Below, in pieces: positions 29,871 through 38,162 of a stretch of DNA of 38,621 nt. The position numbers were made by a program, and so were the translations under genes. The DNA is from a virus, in the IMG/VR virus record IMGVR_UViG_3300027759_004167, positions 1 through 38,621 of that record. One strand, written 5' to 3'. The notes beneath the pieces were generated by a model. That model made no database searches and had not been told where the DNA came from. It was given only the letters and a program-made list of their open reading frames with translations. Position 1 is the stretch's first letter, and each line of letters opens with the position of its first letter.

Positions 29871-30616
29871 GTAAATGTGCTAAAATAATCTGTACTTATT
29901 TTGGTAAGCGAAGAGCCGGTACCTATAATAACCCAAATGATATGAAATCATTTTTTTTTAAGATGATGGAAAATGAAGTTAGTATTGATATGGGGATTGA
30001 AACTGATGTTATTTTAATTAACAATAATTGTGGGAATCCTACCATAAATGAAAGTATAAACAGTTTTAATAATAATAAAACAAAAAATGGTAAGATTATT
30101 GTTGAACATAGAGAAAACATCGGGGGTTCTTTTGGTGCATACTTTGATATGTTTAAAAAATATTTATCAAAATACGATTATTTCTTTTTTTGTGAAGATG
30201 ACCACATAATTTTTAAAGAAGGATACATGAAAGATTTTGTTGATTACTTGGATTCTGATGAAAAGATTGGTTATGTTTGTTTAGCTCCGATTACTCCATT
30301 AGGTCTTAGTGGTTATCCTATACATTCGGGTGGAGGTATTGGGTTAACATCAACCAAAAATTTTAATAAGGTCTACGGTGAAGGTTCAAAATGTAATTTT
30401 AGGGAAACTATGGAATTAGATATGAGTTATGAAAATTTACAAGGTTATGAAAGTAAGTTTAATGCCAATTTTATATTACACGGTGGACTTGAGTTAAAAA
30501 ATCACCCAAAATATTCTTGTATTCCTAAAAATTATGAAAACTTTGAAATTAACTATAAAAATTATTTAAATGAGGAGGTTTTACAAAAAGAGTTTATTTA
30601 TAATGTAGGAGAATAA
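29867..30616 (+). CDS. GT2-like glycosyltransferase
   Basis: 249 residues. Starts MSKCAKIICTYFGKRRAGTY, with the DxD-like EDD in YFFFCEDDHIIFK (110-112), and HRENIGGSFGAYFDMF before it, as in GT-A enzymes of phage and bacterial glycan clusters. Acceptor part follows (PLGLSGYPIHSGGGIG). Overlaps the methyltransferase by four bases. Confidence 0.76.
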   Translation: MSKCAKIICTYFGKRRAGTYNNPNDMKSFFFKMMENEVSIDMGIETDVILINNNCGNPTINESINSFNNNKTKNGKIIVEHRENIGGSFGAYFDMFKKYLSKYDYFFFCEDDHIIFKEGYMKDFVDYLDSDEKIGYVCLAPITPLGLSGYPIHSGGGIGLTSTKNFNKVYGEGSKCNFRETMELDMSYENLQGYESKFNANFILHGGLELKNHPKYSCIPKNYENFEINYKNYLNEEVLQKEFIYNVGE

Positions 30617-30626
30617 TATTAAAAAT

Positions 30627-31514
30627 ATGAAAAATTACACACAAAACTCAGAAGAAATGAATTGGCCGTGGGTTGAATCCCCGTTTTTTAGTGAATTATT
30701 AAAAAATCAGGATTTAACTGACGAAGAAAAAGAATTGGCCACCAAATATAACAAAGATGGTTACGTTGTTATTGATTTAGGATTAAGTGACGAAGAAATC
30801 GAACAATGTAAACTTGATGTTAATTTTTTAAATAATAAGGACGATACAAACATTCAAAACCCAAGATATCACTATTCACAAGGAAAAAGAATATTTGAAG
30901 CATGGAAAGAATGTGAATCTTTATTGACATTAGCGAATCATCCTAAAGTATATGACACCTTAAAAATGTTATATAAAAGGGAACCATATCCATTCCAAAC
31001 AATAACATTTAATTATGGTTCAAATCAACCGTTACATAGTGACACAATACATTTTGACTCAATGCCACAAAGATGGTTATCCGCAGTGTGGGTGGCTCTT
31101 GAAGATATGACCGAAAGTAATGGTTCCTTACTATACGTTCCTGGCTCACATAAATTACCCATATTTGATTTTTATGACTTAAAACTTAAATGTGCAGGTT
31201 TCGATGACCAATTTGATTCTTACGCGGAATATGAAGAATTTATTAGAAAGTTAGTTGAGGTCGGTAATTTAAAAACAGAATCGTTAATTTGTAAAAAGGG
31301 TCAAGCGCTTATTTGGTCTGCAAATTTAATACATGGTGGTGACATAATTAGAGACCCTAATAGTACTCGTTACTCTCAAGTAACCCATTACTATTATGAT
31401 GATTGTGATGTGTATCATTCCCCAATGTTTTCTGAAAGATGGAAAGGTAAATTCGCACATAAAGATTTAGTCTCAAAAAATATTAGAGACCATAAAATAG
31501 ATAAAAATGATTAA
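30627..31514 (+). CDS. PhyH-type 2-oxoglutarate/Fe(II) dioxygenase
   Basis: 295 residues. Phytanoyl-CoA-dioxygenase-like: iron ligands H137 and D139 in QPLHSDTIHFD, VWVALEDMTESNGSLLYVPG and SHKLP as the typical second block, distal H236 in WSANLIHGG and R248 in NSTRYS for 2-oxoglutarate. Known relatives hydroxylate lipid, amino-acid or sugar-linked substrates. Its position inside the acyl-amino-sugar run suggests that it oxidises the sugar or the acyl chain. The next gene starts eight bases inside it. Confidence 0.87.
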   Translation: MKNYTQNSEEMNWPWVESPFFSELLKNQDLTDEEKELATKYNKDGYVVIDLGLSDEEIEQCKLDVNFLNNKDDTNIQNPRYHYSQGKRIFEAWKECESLLTLANHPKVYDTLKMLYKREPYPFQTITFNYGSNQPLHSDTIHFDSMPQRWLSAVWVALEDMTESNGSLLYVPGSHKLPIFDFYDLKLKCAGFDDQFDSYAEYEEFIRKLVEVGNLKTESLICKKGQALIWSANLIHGGDIIRDPNSTRYSQVTHYYYDDCDVYHSPMFSERWKGKFAHKDLVSKNIRDHKIDKND

Positions 31515-32445
31515 AGTAAATAATGTTGGTATTATTGGAATTGGTTCATATTTTCCTGAGAAAATATTAACAAATGAAGATATTGATTTATTAGGGATTG
31601 GAACCGATTCATCTTGGACTAAAGAAAAATTAGGTATCGAAGAAAGAAGAGTTGTTGTGGATGAGAACCCATCGGATTTAGCATATCACGCATCAATTGC
31701 GGCAATTAAAGACGCAGGAATTGATAAGGAAGAAATTGATTTAATTATAGTTGCAACATCAAGCCCTGACAGAATATCCCCATCAACAGCCTGTATAATG
31801 GCTAAAAGATTAGACATTAAAAAACCCGCCTTTGATATAAATGCAGTATGTACGGGATTTGTATATGGTATTCAACTCGCAACTAATTTGATTAGTACCA
31901 AACAATATAAAAAAATATTATTAATTGGTGCCGAGGCTTATTCTAAAATAACAGATTGGAGTAAAAGAGATTGTGTGTTTTTTGGGGATGGTGCCGGCGC
32001 AATTATACTATCTGAAGTTAATGGTGGATGGATTAGTACGAATATATTTGGGGATGCAAATGGTAAGGAGGCGTTTACTTGTCACCATTCCGGTAAATTT
32101 AAAATGGACGGTAAAGCGGTTTATGAATTTGGGACAAATACATTACCTAAAACAATAAAAAATTCATTAGAGCAATTACAAATATCTAAAGAAGATGTTG
32201 CTTGGATAATTCCACATCAACCGAGCCATAGAATTTTATTTAAAACCGCTGAGATTCTTGATTTCCCTTTAGATAAAATGGTTTTTAATATGACAAAGTT
32301 TGGTAACACAGCAGGCGCTTCCATTCCAATGGCGTTAGATTCACTATATAAACAAAATAAAATTAATAGTGGAGATATTTTGGTTCTACCAGCAATCGGG
32401 TCTGGATGGACATTTGGTGTAAGTGTTATAAAATATATTAAATGA
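31507..32445 (+). CDS. 3-oxoacyl-ACP synthase III-like enzyme (KAS III)
   Basis: 312 residues, the length of FabH. Complete thiolase-fold triad: C115 in INAVCTGFVYG, H237 in IIPHQPSHR and N267 in KFGNTAGASIP; also FFGDGAGAIIL and the terminal GSGWTFG. FabH condenses an acyl-CoA with malonyl-ACP to a 3-oxoacyl-ACP. A phage copy amid sugar genes is unlikely to serve bulk fatty-acid synthesis; with the SDR next to it (four-base overlap) it could make a 3-hydroxybutyryl-type acyl group for an amino sugar. Inference. Confidence 0.93.
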   Translation: MIKVNNVGIIGIGSYFPEKILTNEDIDLLGIGTDSSWTKEKLGIEERRVVVDENPSDLAYHASIAAIKDAGIDKEEIDLIIVATSSPDRISPSTACIMAKRLDIKKPAFDINAVCTGFVYGIQLATNLISTKQYKKILLIGAEAYSKITDWSKRDCVFFGDGAGAIILSEVNGGWISTNIFGDANGKEAFTCHHSGKFKMDGKAVYEFGTNTLPKTIKNSLEQLQISKEDVAWIIPHQPSHRILFKTAEILDFPLDKMVFNMTKFGNTAGASIPMALDSLYKQNKINSGDILVLPAIGSGWTFGVSVIKYIK

Positions 32446-33086
32446 AAAAATTAATAGTATTCGGTGGTACAGGTGGATTGGGACAAAAACTAATACCATT
32501 TTTAGAAAAAAAATATTCAGTTACTTCAGTTGGTAGTAAAGACATTGATATCACATTATTTGGTGAGGTTCAAAAATACTTTAATGAAAATGAATTTGAT
32601 ATTGTATTAAACATGAGCGGAAGTAAATATGATGTGTTTTTAAGTAAAATTAAAGATAGTGACCAAGAAGATATAAATAAAATGATTGATGTTAATATAA
32701 AAGGAAATATCAACATAGTATCATCTTGTTTACCTAAAATGATTGAAAAGAAATATGGTAGAATTATTTCAATCTCATCTGTGTTTTCTGAACTTAATGT
32801 TCCAAAAAATTCAATCTATTGTGCATCAAAGGCGTTTGTTGATAGATTTATTAGTAACGCAAATAAAGAAAACGTGAAGTTTGGCATAACTTGTAACACT
32901 ATTCAATTAGGTTATTGGGATGGCGGTATGTGTTATAGAGTAGATGAAAAATATCAAGAGATGGCTAAGGAAAAAATTGGTTTAAAAAGGTGGGGTAAAA
33001 TTGAGGAATTATATAACACCATTGATTATATCGTAGAAAATGAGTATATTTCTGGTACAAATTTAAGAATAGACGGTGGACTATAA
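32442..33086 (+). CDS. Short-chain dehydrogenase/reductase (FabG-like)
   Basis: 214 residues. NAD(P)-binding GGTGGLG at 8-14, NMSGS (NAG-like), catalytic S112/S113 in ISISSVFSE, and YCASK (Y126, K130) with the closing GTNLRIDGGL. A classic SDR, smaller than typical FabG (about 245). Immediately follows the KAS III gene with a four-base overlap, as expected if it reduces the 3-oxo group. Alternatives are sugar epimerase-like roles. Confidence 0.88.
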   Translation: MKKLIVFGGTGGLGQKLIPFLEKKYSVTSVGSKDIDITLFGEVQKYFNENEFDIVLNMSGSKYDVFLSKIKDSDQEDINKMIDVNIKGNINIVSSCLPKMIEKKYGRIISISSVFSELNVPKNSIYCASKAFVDRFISNANKENVKFGITCNTIQLGYWDGGMCYRVDEKYQEMAKEKIGLKRWGKIEELYNTIDYIVENEYISGTNLRIDGGL

Positions 33087-33095
33087 ATAAATCTT

Positions 33096-33674
33096 ATGTA
33101 CATACACAAAAACGGAATTGCATTACGAAAATTAGAAAGAACGGACCTATCAAAATTAAAAGATTTAAAAAATGAATCTTGGTTTGGTACGCACAACATC
33201 ACATTATTAAATGATTATGAACAAGAAAAATGGTTTGAATCTTTAAATAGACACACCCATTTAATATTAATCGCAATTGATACTAAAACAAACAATGAAG
33301 TAGGATTATATAAGATACAGAACATTGATTGGTACAATAGGACCTACGATTCCTCTCATGATGTTTTTAAAGAATATAGAGGTCAAGGATTATCAAAACC
33401 GGTTCTTTGTGCCGGTACCGATTTTGCCTTTGAAGTTTTAAATATGAATAGGATTGACGGTGAGATATTAGAAAACAATGTTGCTAGTATAAAGTCGGCC
33501 GAATATGCGGGTTTTAAACATGAAGGTGTTAGAAGAAAATCAATCCATAAATGTGGTGAGTATTTGAATAGTATACATATTGGTATATTAAAAGAAGATT
33601 GGGTTAACTTAGAAAGAATAAAAGAATATGAGGGAATATGTAACATATCTTATCAACCTAAAAATGATTTATAA
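33096..33674 (+). CDS. GNAT acyltransferase (RimJ/RimL, PseH-like)
   Basis: 192 residues. ALRKLERTDLSKLKDLKNES start, EQEKWFESLNRH, the acyl-CoA loop EYRGQGLSKPV (R/Q-x-x-G-x-G type, 93-101) and NNVASIKSAEYAGFKHEGVR, the standard C-terminal strand-helix of the RimJ/RimL group. Such enzymes N-acylate amino sugars in glycan pathways (PseH is an example). It is the proposed step joining the acyl chain to the amino sugar. Confidence 0.84.
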   Translation: MYIHKNGIALRKLERTDLSKLKDLKNESWFGTHNITLLNDYEQEKWFESLNRHTHLILIAIDTKTNNEVGLYKIQNIDWYNRTYDSSHDVFKEYRGQGLSKPVLCAGTDFAFEVLNMNRIDGEILENNVASIKSAEYAGFKHEGVRRKSIHKCGEYLNSIHIGILKEDWVNLERIKEYEGICNISYQPKNDL

Positions 33675-33677
33675 ATT

Positions 33678-34424
33678 ATGAAACTTAACAAATTTTTAAT
33701 TGCAATGGTTTATTATGAAAGACCAAAAGTGTTAATAAATGCACTAAAATCTATATTAGATATTTCATATCCGGAGTTTGAAGTTCATTTAATTGACGAT
33801 GGTTCCACTAACAGAGCTGAACCAATTGTTAGAGATGTCTGTTCATCAATAATAGACAAGTTTAAGTTTAGTTATATTGAAAATACCATAGAACAAAAGA
33901 AAGAACAAGGTGGTAGTCTTCATGGACGATACTTAACTGACGCAATAAAGGAAAGTGATGCTGACCATGTCATTGTATTATGTGATGATGACGCAATTTA
34001 TCCTCATTTTTTAACTAAATTAAATTTACTAATAAATAAACCAGAAAATAAGGATAAAAATTATTTTTATCATAACATAGTTTTATATGACTGTCTAAGA
34101 GAACCATATACTAACGGTGTTGAAAGGGGTGATTTAAGTTACTTCACCAATCAATGGAAAGAACCAATAAACTGTTATTGTAAGGTTGATGGTTCTCAAG
34201 TAACTTATAATAGAAAAAAATTTGTTGAGGATGGGGTATTTTATCCCGCACCTCAAACATCGGGATTGGATGCCGCTTCATTTCAACAAATGTTTGATAA
34301 ATGGGGTTTAGCTGAATATAGTAAATTGATATCTCAAGTTAAATCTAATAATGAAGATAATTTAGTTTGGAAAGATATGGAAGCTGATAAGGATGTTATC
34401 TATAAAACTAAAGATATGAATTAA
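33678..34424 (+). CDS. GT2-family glycosyltransferase
   Basis: 248 residues. GT-A pattern: LNKFLIAMVYYERPKVLINA, EVHLIDDGSTNRAEPI (DD at 40-41) and VIVLCDDDAIYPH with the DDD at 103-105. Ends with SGLDAASFQQMFDKWG. One-base overlap with the next glycosyltransferase. Donor and acceptor unknown. Confidence 0.84.
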   Translation: MKLNKFLIAMVYYERPKVLINALKSILDISYPEFEVHLIDDGSTNRAEPIVRDVCSSIIDKFKFSYIENTIEQKKEQGGSLHGRYLTDAIKESDADHVIVLCDDDAIYPHFLTKLNLLINKPENKDKNYFYHNIVLYDCLREPYTNGVERGDLSYFTNQWKEPINCYCKVDGSQVTYNRKKFVEDGVFYPAPQTSGLDAASFQQMFDKWGLAEYSKLISQVKSNNEDNLVWKDMEADKDVIYKTKDMN

Positions 34425-35524
34425 TGAATATAACAATCGTACTTGCTGTTTACAACAACCTATCATTAACTAAAGAATGTTACAAACACATTCGTAGATT
34501 ATATCTCAATGCTCCAATCGTTATTAGTAGTGGTGGGTCAAATGATGGTACGTTAGAATGGTTAGAAGAAACATCTAACAATGATGAGTTTCTATCTTTT
34601 GTACACGAGTCTGAAAAAATAAACTTTTCAGAAAACTATAACCAAGGTATCAAGATTGTGGATACAGATAAGTTGGTTCTTATTCATAATGATATGGTTA
34701 TTGGTAAAGGATTCTTAGAAACGCTTGACCAACAACTGACTGAAGATACATTGTTATGCTACACCACTGTTGAACCGCCCATATTTGCTGGACATAATAG
34801 ACCCGGTAAGTTCATATTGGATTGTGGAATGTCTTTTGAGAATTTCAATATGAGCTTGTTCAATCAATACATTGATAGTGTGCAAAAGACCGGTAAGCTT
34901 TATGACGGTGGTTCATTCTTTATGTCAGGTTACAAATCATTATTTGAGGATGTTAATTACTTTGATGGGTTTAGTTTCTTCCCGTGTTTCTGTGAGGACG
35001 ATGACTTCTTAATAAGAACCAAACTAAAAGGATATAATATTAAAACAACTGAAGAAGCAATAACGTATCATTTCGTTTCTAAGACCTCAAGATTCAGTGA
35101 AGAGTACAAAGACACCACCAGACAAAATGAACTCAACAGCAACCGTAATTTCATACGCAAATGGGGTGTCCCATCCTACGTGTTCACCCTGATTCGTTAT
35201 TGGGAGGAGAAAAACTTTACATATAAAAATTATGACATTGGATTAACGCTATCCAACTCGTCTCAATTAGAAACACTAGAACCATTCTTTGATAAGATAT
35301 CAGTGAACACATCACCAGAAAACTATATCATGATGGAGCAATATAAAACTAATTACGATTTAAGAAGTAAGTTTAGTTTCATAGATAATGTTGATGTAAT
35401 GATTTACATAGATGGGAATATCAGTGAGCCTGAATTTGAAATTTTACAAAAGTTAAGATTTAGTTTGCCTGACTATGAAAAAGGAGTATATGAAACTGGT
35501 AGATTAAAGATTGAAATTAAATAA
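34424..35524 (+). CDS. GT2-family glycosyltransferase with C-terminal extension
   Basis: 366 residues. MNITIVLAVYNNLSLTKECY start, SSGGSNDGTLEWLEE and IHNDMVIG (HND at 88-90), then FFPCFCEDDDFLIRTKLKGY, the acceptor-side ED motif typical of GT2. After residue 265 comes an extra domain of about 100 residues (IGLTLSNSSQLETLEPFFDK) that is not part of the GT2 core. Codons are slightly richer in C/G than in the 29-33 kb genes. Its end overlaps the convergent minus-strand gene by eight bases. Confidence 0.85.
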   Translation: MNITIVLAVYNNLSLTKECYKHIRRLYLNAPIVISSGGSNDGTLEWLEETSNNDEFLSFVHESEKINFSENYNQGIKIVDTDKLVLIHNDMVIGKGFLETLDQQLTEDTLLCYTTVEPPIFAGHNRPGKFILDCGMSFENFNMSLFNQYIDSVQKTGKLYDGGSFFMSGYKSLFEDVNYFDGFSFFPCFCEDDDFLIRTKLKGYNIKTTEEAITYHFVSKTSRFSEEYKDTTRQNELNSNRNFIRKWGVPSYVFTLIRYWEEKNFTYKNYDIGLTLSNSSQLETLEPFFDKISVNTSPENYIMMEQYKTNYDLRSKFSFIDNVDVMIYIDGNISEPEFEILQKLRFSLPDYEKGVYETGRLKIEIK

Positions 35525-36119
35525 TAGTCATATTTTTTAATAACATTTTTTTTGTGATAAAAAATGGGTTCCAATTTTCACCATTCTGAATAAAATTTAA
35601 TTCGGCATTATACCTATCAGTCTTATCGACATTATCGGTGTTTATTGATTTTATGTACTTACCGGTCGCCCACCAAAAATTTCCACTATAAATGTCAATG
35701 CCATTATCTAATTGCTCCAACTGATAACCAAATGTGTTATATTCTTTAAGATTTCTTATAACTTCTACGTATTTGGTGATTAAATAATAATTTAAATGTT
35801 TCCTCCAATTTGATTCTAACTCATATAGACCGGTGTTTATTTTTGATGCACCCTTTGTGTGAAAATAAAAAATATAATCATCATCTTTGATATCGTCCTG
35901 TTGAATTAAATTAAGGGTTAAGAATTCATTTTCACCGTATTTTATTATGCTTGGGGATATTTTATCTAAAATATTATCATAATTGTATGATTCATCAGAA
36001 ACAGATAACCCCACGGTTAATTTGAATGGTTCTTCTATTTTATTTAATAATGTTAATTGTTCATCAATAATTTTTTCAACATCATCAACACCGTATACGT
36101 GATAGTATATCCTAATCAT
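35517..36119 (-). CDS. Glycosyltransferase-like protein (FHTKG type)
   Basis: 200 residues. MIRIYYHVYGVDDVEKIIDE start, DDDYIFYFHTKGASK, an SNWRKHLNYYLI segment and IYSGNFWWATGKYI, the conserved blocks of glycosyltransferase-like domains related to rhamnan-synthesis and large polysaccharide enzymes in bacteria and phages. First gene met when reading into the minus-strand tail, and last in its transcript; convergent with the previous cluster. Catalytic residues are not defined for me in this family. Confidence 0.72.
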   Translation of the reverse strand: MIRIYYHVYGVDDVEKIIDEQLTLLNKIEEPFKLTVGLSVSDESYNYDNILDKISPSIIKYGENEFLTLNLIQQDDIKDDDYIFYFHTKGASKINTGLYELESNWRKHLNYYLITKYVEVIRNLKEYNTFGYQLEQLDNGIDIYSGNFWWATGKYIKSINTDNVDKTDRYNAELNFIQNGENWNPFFITKKMLLKNMTII

Positions 36120-36877
36120 AATATCTTTTTGTTTTTACAAAAATCAAATAATTTATTAGCATATTCTTTGTTATGATTGGCGGTTGCATGTTTACCATCT
36201 ATTGAAAATTCTCTAAAGTTACCATACTCACCATCAAATCTATAATCATCCATTACACTATCATCATTCAAAAAAGAACCATTCCAAGTGTACGGTATTT
36301 TTTTATTTTGTAATAAATTTGTTATTAATAAGTGATTTTTATACCAATTTATTAAATCATTCTCATCGTGCGTTACTCTCGCAATTGCTTTATATTCTTC
36401 TTTTCCTTCTTTATCTTCTTCAAAATATCCCCAAGGGTTCATATGAAATGGTTCTAATTCTCCACCATATCTATAATATTCTTTTCTTGATGGATATGTG
36501 TACATAATGTTTACAAGATTTGGTCTAAATGTATCAACTAATGAAACTATACATCTTACTATATAATCATTACTCCTACCACCAAATCCTGCATTCAAAT
36601 CAACTCCTTTATCTATTAATCTTGAAAAATAATGAGGCCAAGTTTGATTATCAGATACACCAACTCCTTCGGTATGAGAACACCCAACTGATAAGATTCT
36701 AAATCCATCTTTATAAATTGAATCTCCCCTAAAACCCATTTCGTTATATGTGTAAACATTAGTTCCACTTTCATCTGAACCAGAGCCATTAAATGTTTGA
36801 TTTCTTCTTTCGGCCAAGTTCCACTTATAAGTAGCAACATCGAATCCGTCTTTTTTCCAATACTTTATAGATTTCAT
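36116..36877 (-). CDS. SGNH-fold hydrolase or acyltransferase
   Basis: 253 residues. Block I ILSVGCSHTEGVG with nucleophile S67, block III-like GFGGRSNDYIVR (N103) and block V IDGKHATANHNKEYA with D227 and H230. This is the SGNH/GDSL arrangement. Members remove or add acetyl groups on sugars. N-terminal 60 residues read as a beta lid. It is joined to its neighbours by four-base overlaps, so it belongs to the glycan unit of 38.6-35.5 kb. Confidence 0.82.
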   Translation of the reverse strand: MKSIKYWKKDGFDVATYKWNLAERRNQTFNGSGSDESGTNVYTYNEMGFRGDSIYKDGFRILSVGCSHTEGVGVSDNQTWPHYFSRLIDKGVDLNAGFGGRSNDYIVRCIVSLVDTFRPNLVNIMYTYPSRKEYYRYGGELEPFHMNPWGYFEEDKEGKEEYKAIARVTHDENDLINWYKNHLLITNLLQNKKIPYTWNGSFLNDDSVMDDYRFDGEYGNFREFSIDGKHATANHNKEYANKLFDFCKNKKIL

Positions 36878-37464
36878 AACATTATTTTTTTACCTTGTTG
36901 ATTTATATCTATCTCATTATTTATCAGTTTGTTATAGTAAATGTTTTGAATTTTAACTTGATTAAGTAAAAAGTTAATTTCTTTTGGATACATATCTTTT
37001 AACATTTCAAATAATTCTTCTTTTGGCCACCATTTCTTATATTTTTTAAAATTATATTCTTCTTGAATATATTCAATATTGTGTCCCAAATTTTTTAATA
37101 ATTCAGTTAAATTTTCTAATTTAACCACTTGAATATCTTCACCATATTTGTTTCTGTAATAGTACAAATATTCATAAAAAGGAAAACACCAATGTGTGGC
37201 ACCTATTGACCTTATAAACTCACCTATTTGATGGTAAAAATCATCTCTTTTACCAAATTCATTTATAAATCCGACAGTTTCCGTGTGAAGTGCGGTCACT
37301 AAATGACTCATGGGTTCTCTCAAAACTATGTACTTTACTTTTGGAAATCTTGAATACTGACCGTGGTTAAATTCAATTCTTTTATCTTCCCAAACTTTAT
37401 CCAAAAATCTACTACCACATTTTACAGGTGCCAATATTGTATTATCGTATATTTTTATAACCAT
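36874..37464 (-). CDS. Sulfotransferase-like protein
   Basis: 196 residues. TILAPVKCGSRFLDKVW near the start resembles the 5'-phosphosulfate loop (K/R-x-G-S/T), and VKYIVLREPMSHLVTAL contains the R...S 3'-phosphate block (R49, S53). This fits the PAPS-dependent sulfotransferase superfamily, used to sulfate sugars or proteins; the short length and weak motif spacing make this tentative. One-base and four-base overlaps to neighbours. Confidence 0.62.
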   Translation of the reverse strand: MVIKIYDNTILAPVKCGSRFLDKVWEDKRIEFNHGQYSRFPKVKYIVLREPMSHLVTALHTETVGFINEFGKRDDFYHQIGEFIRSIGATHWCFPFYEYLYYYRNKYGEDIQVVKLENLTELLKNLGHNIEYIQEEYNFKKYKKWWPKEELFEMLKDMYPKEINFLLNQVKIQNIYYNKLINNEIDINQQGKKIML

Positions 37465-38162
37465 TAAAGTAAATTTGTTTTAAGAATGAATTTATTATGA
37501 TTTTTCTTTTCAATCATGTGACAAACGCCATGTTTTTCTAAATGTTGAAAATCGGGGTTTTTATTAAATAAATAATTTATATCATTAAAATATAAATTTA
37601 AATATTGTTGGTTTAGTGTGATTGGTGGTATTTCATTTATCCTTATACTAAAAAATAATATATCGTTTTCAATCAAATTACAAACATCTGAGAATGCTTT
37701 ATTAATTTTTTGATATTCGGATGTAGATATAACACAAGTATTGTTTAATGTATTAAATGGGATTATTTCTTTTGTGTATTTTTTAAATATTTCAATAAAA
37801 ACGGATGATTTATCCAAATCTATTTTGTGTTTATGCGATAAATTTAATCTATCCGATTTTATTTTTGAAATTAAATAACTTAAATCTTCAACAACAAAAT
37901 CATTATCTAAATGTATAAATGGATAGTTTATTTGTGATAAAACTTTTAATTTAGGATATGACCATAATGTATTAATTTTAAATTTTTTATCCACATCAAA
38001 TTCACGCCAATCATATTCTAATTGTGTATTTTTAAAATAATTTTTATCTGAGTAGATTATTGGAATTATATTTTGTTTATTTAAATTTGCAATAGAATAT
38101 TTTAAATAAATTTCTGTTATTTCAGTTAATCTGATTGGTAAATATGTAAAAACTACTTTCAT
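37464..38162 (-). CDS. Glycosyltransferase-like protein with DxD
   Basis: 232 residues. VVFTYLPIRLTEITEIYLKY start, WSYPKLKVLSQINYPFIHLD followed by NDF: LDND at 85-88 is the likely metal-binding DxD. Layout agrees with small GT-A enzymes of capsule and LPS clusters. Very AT-rich, like the rest of this tail. Joined by one-base overlaps to both neighbours. Confidence 0.66.
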   Translation of the reverse strand: MKVVFTYLPIRLTEITEIYLKYSIANLNKQNIIPIIYSDKNYFKNTQLEYDWREFDVDKKFKINTLWSYPKLKVLSQINYPFIHLDNDFVVEDLSYLISKIKSDRLNLSHKHKIDLDKSSVFIEIFKKYTKEIIPFNTLNNTCVISTSEYQKINKAFSDVCNLIENDILFFSIRINEIPPITLNQQYLNLYFNDINYLFNKNPDFQHLEKHGVCHMIEKKNHNKFILKTNLL

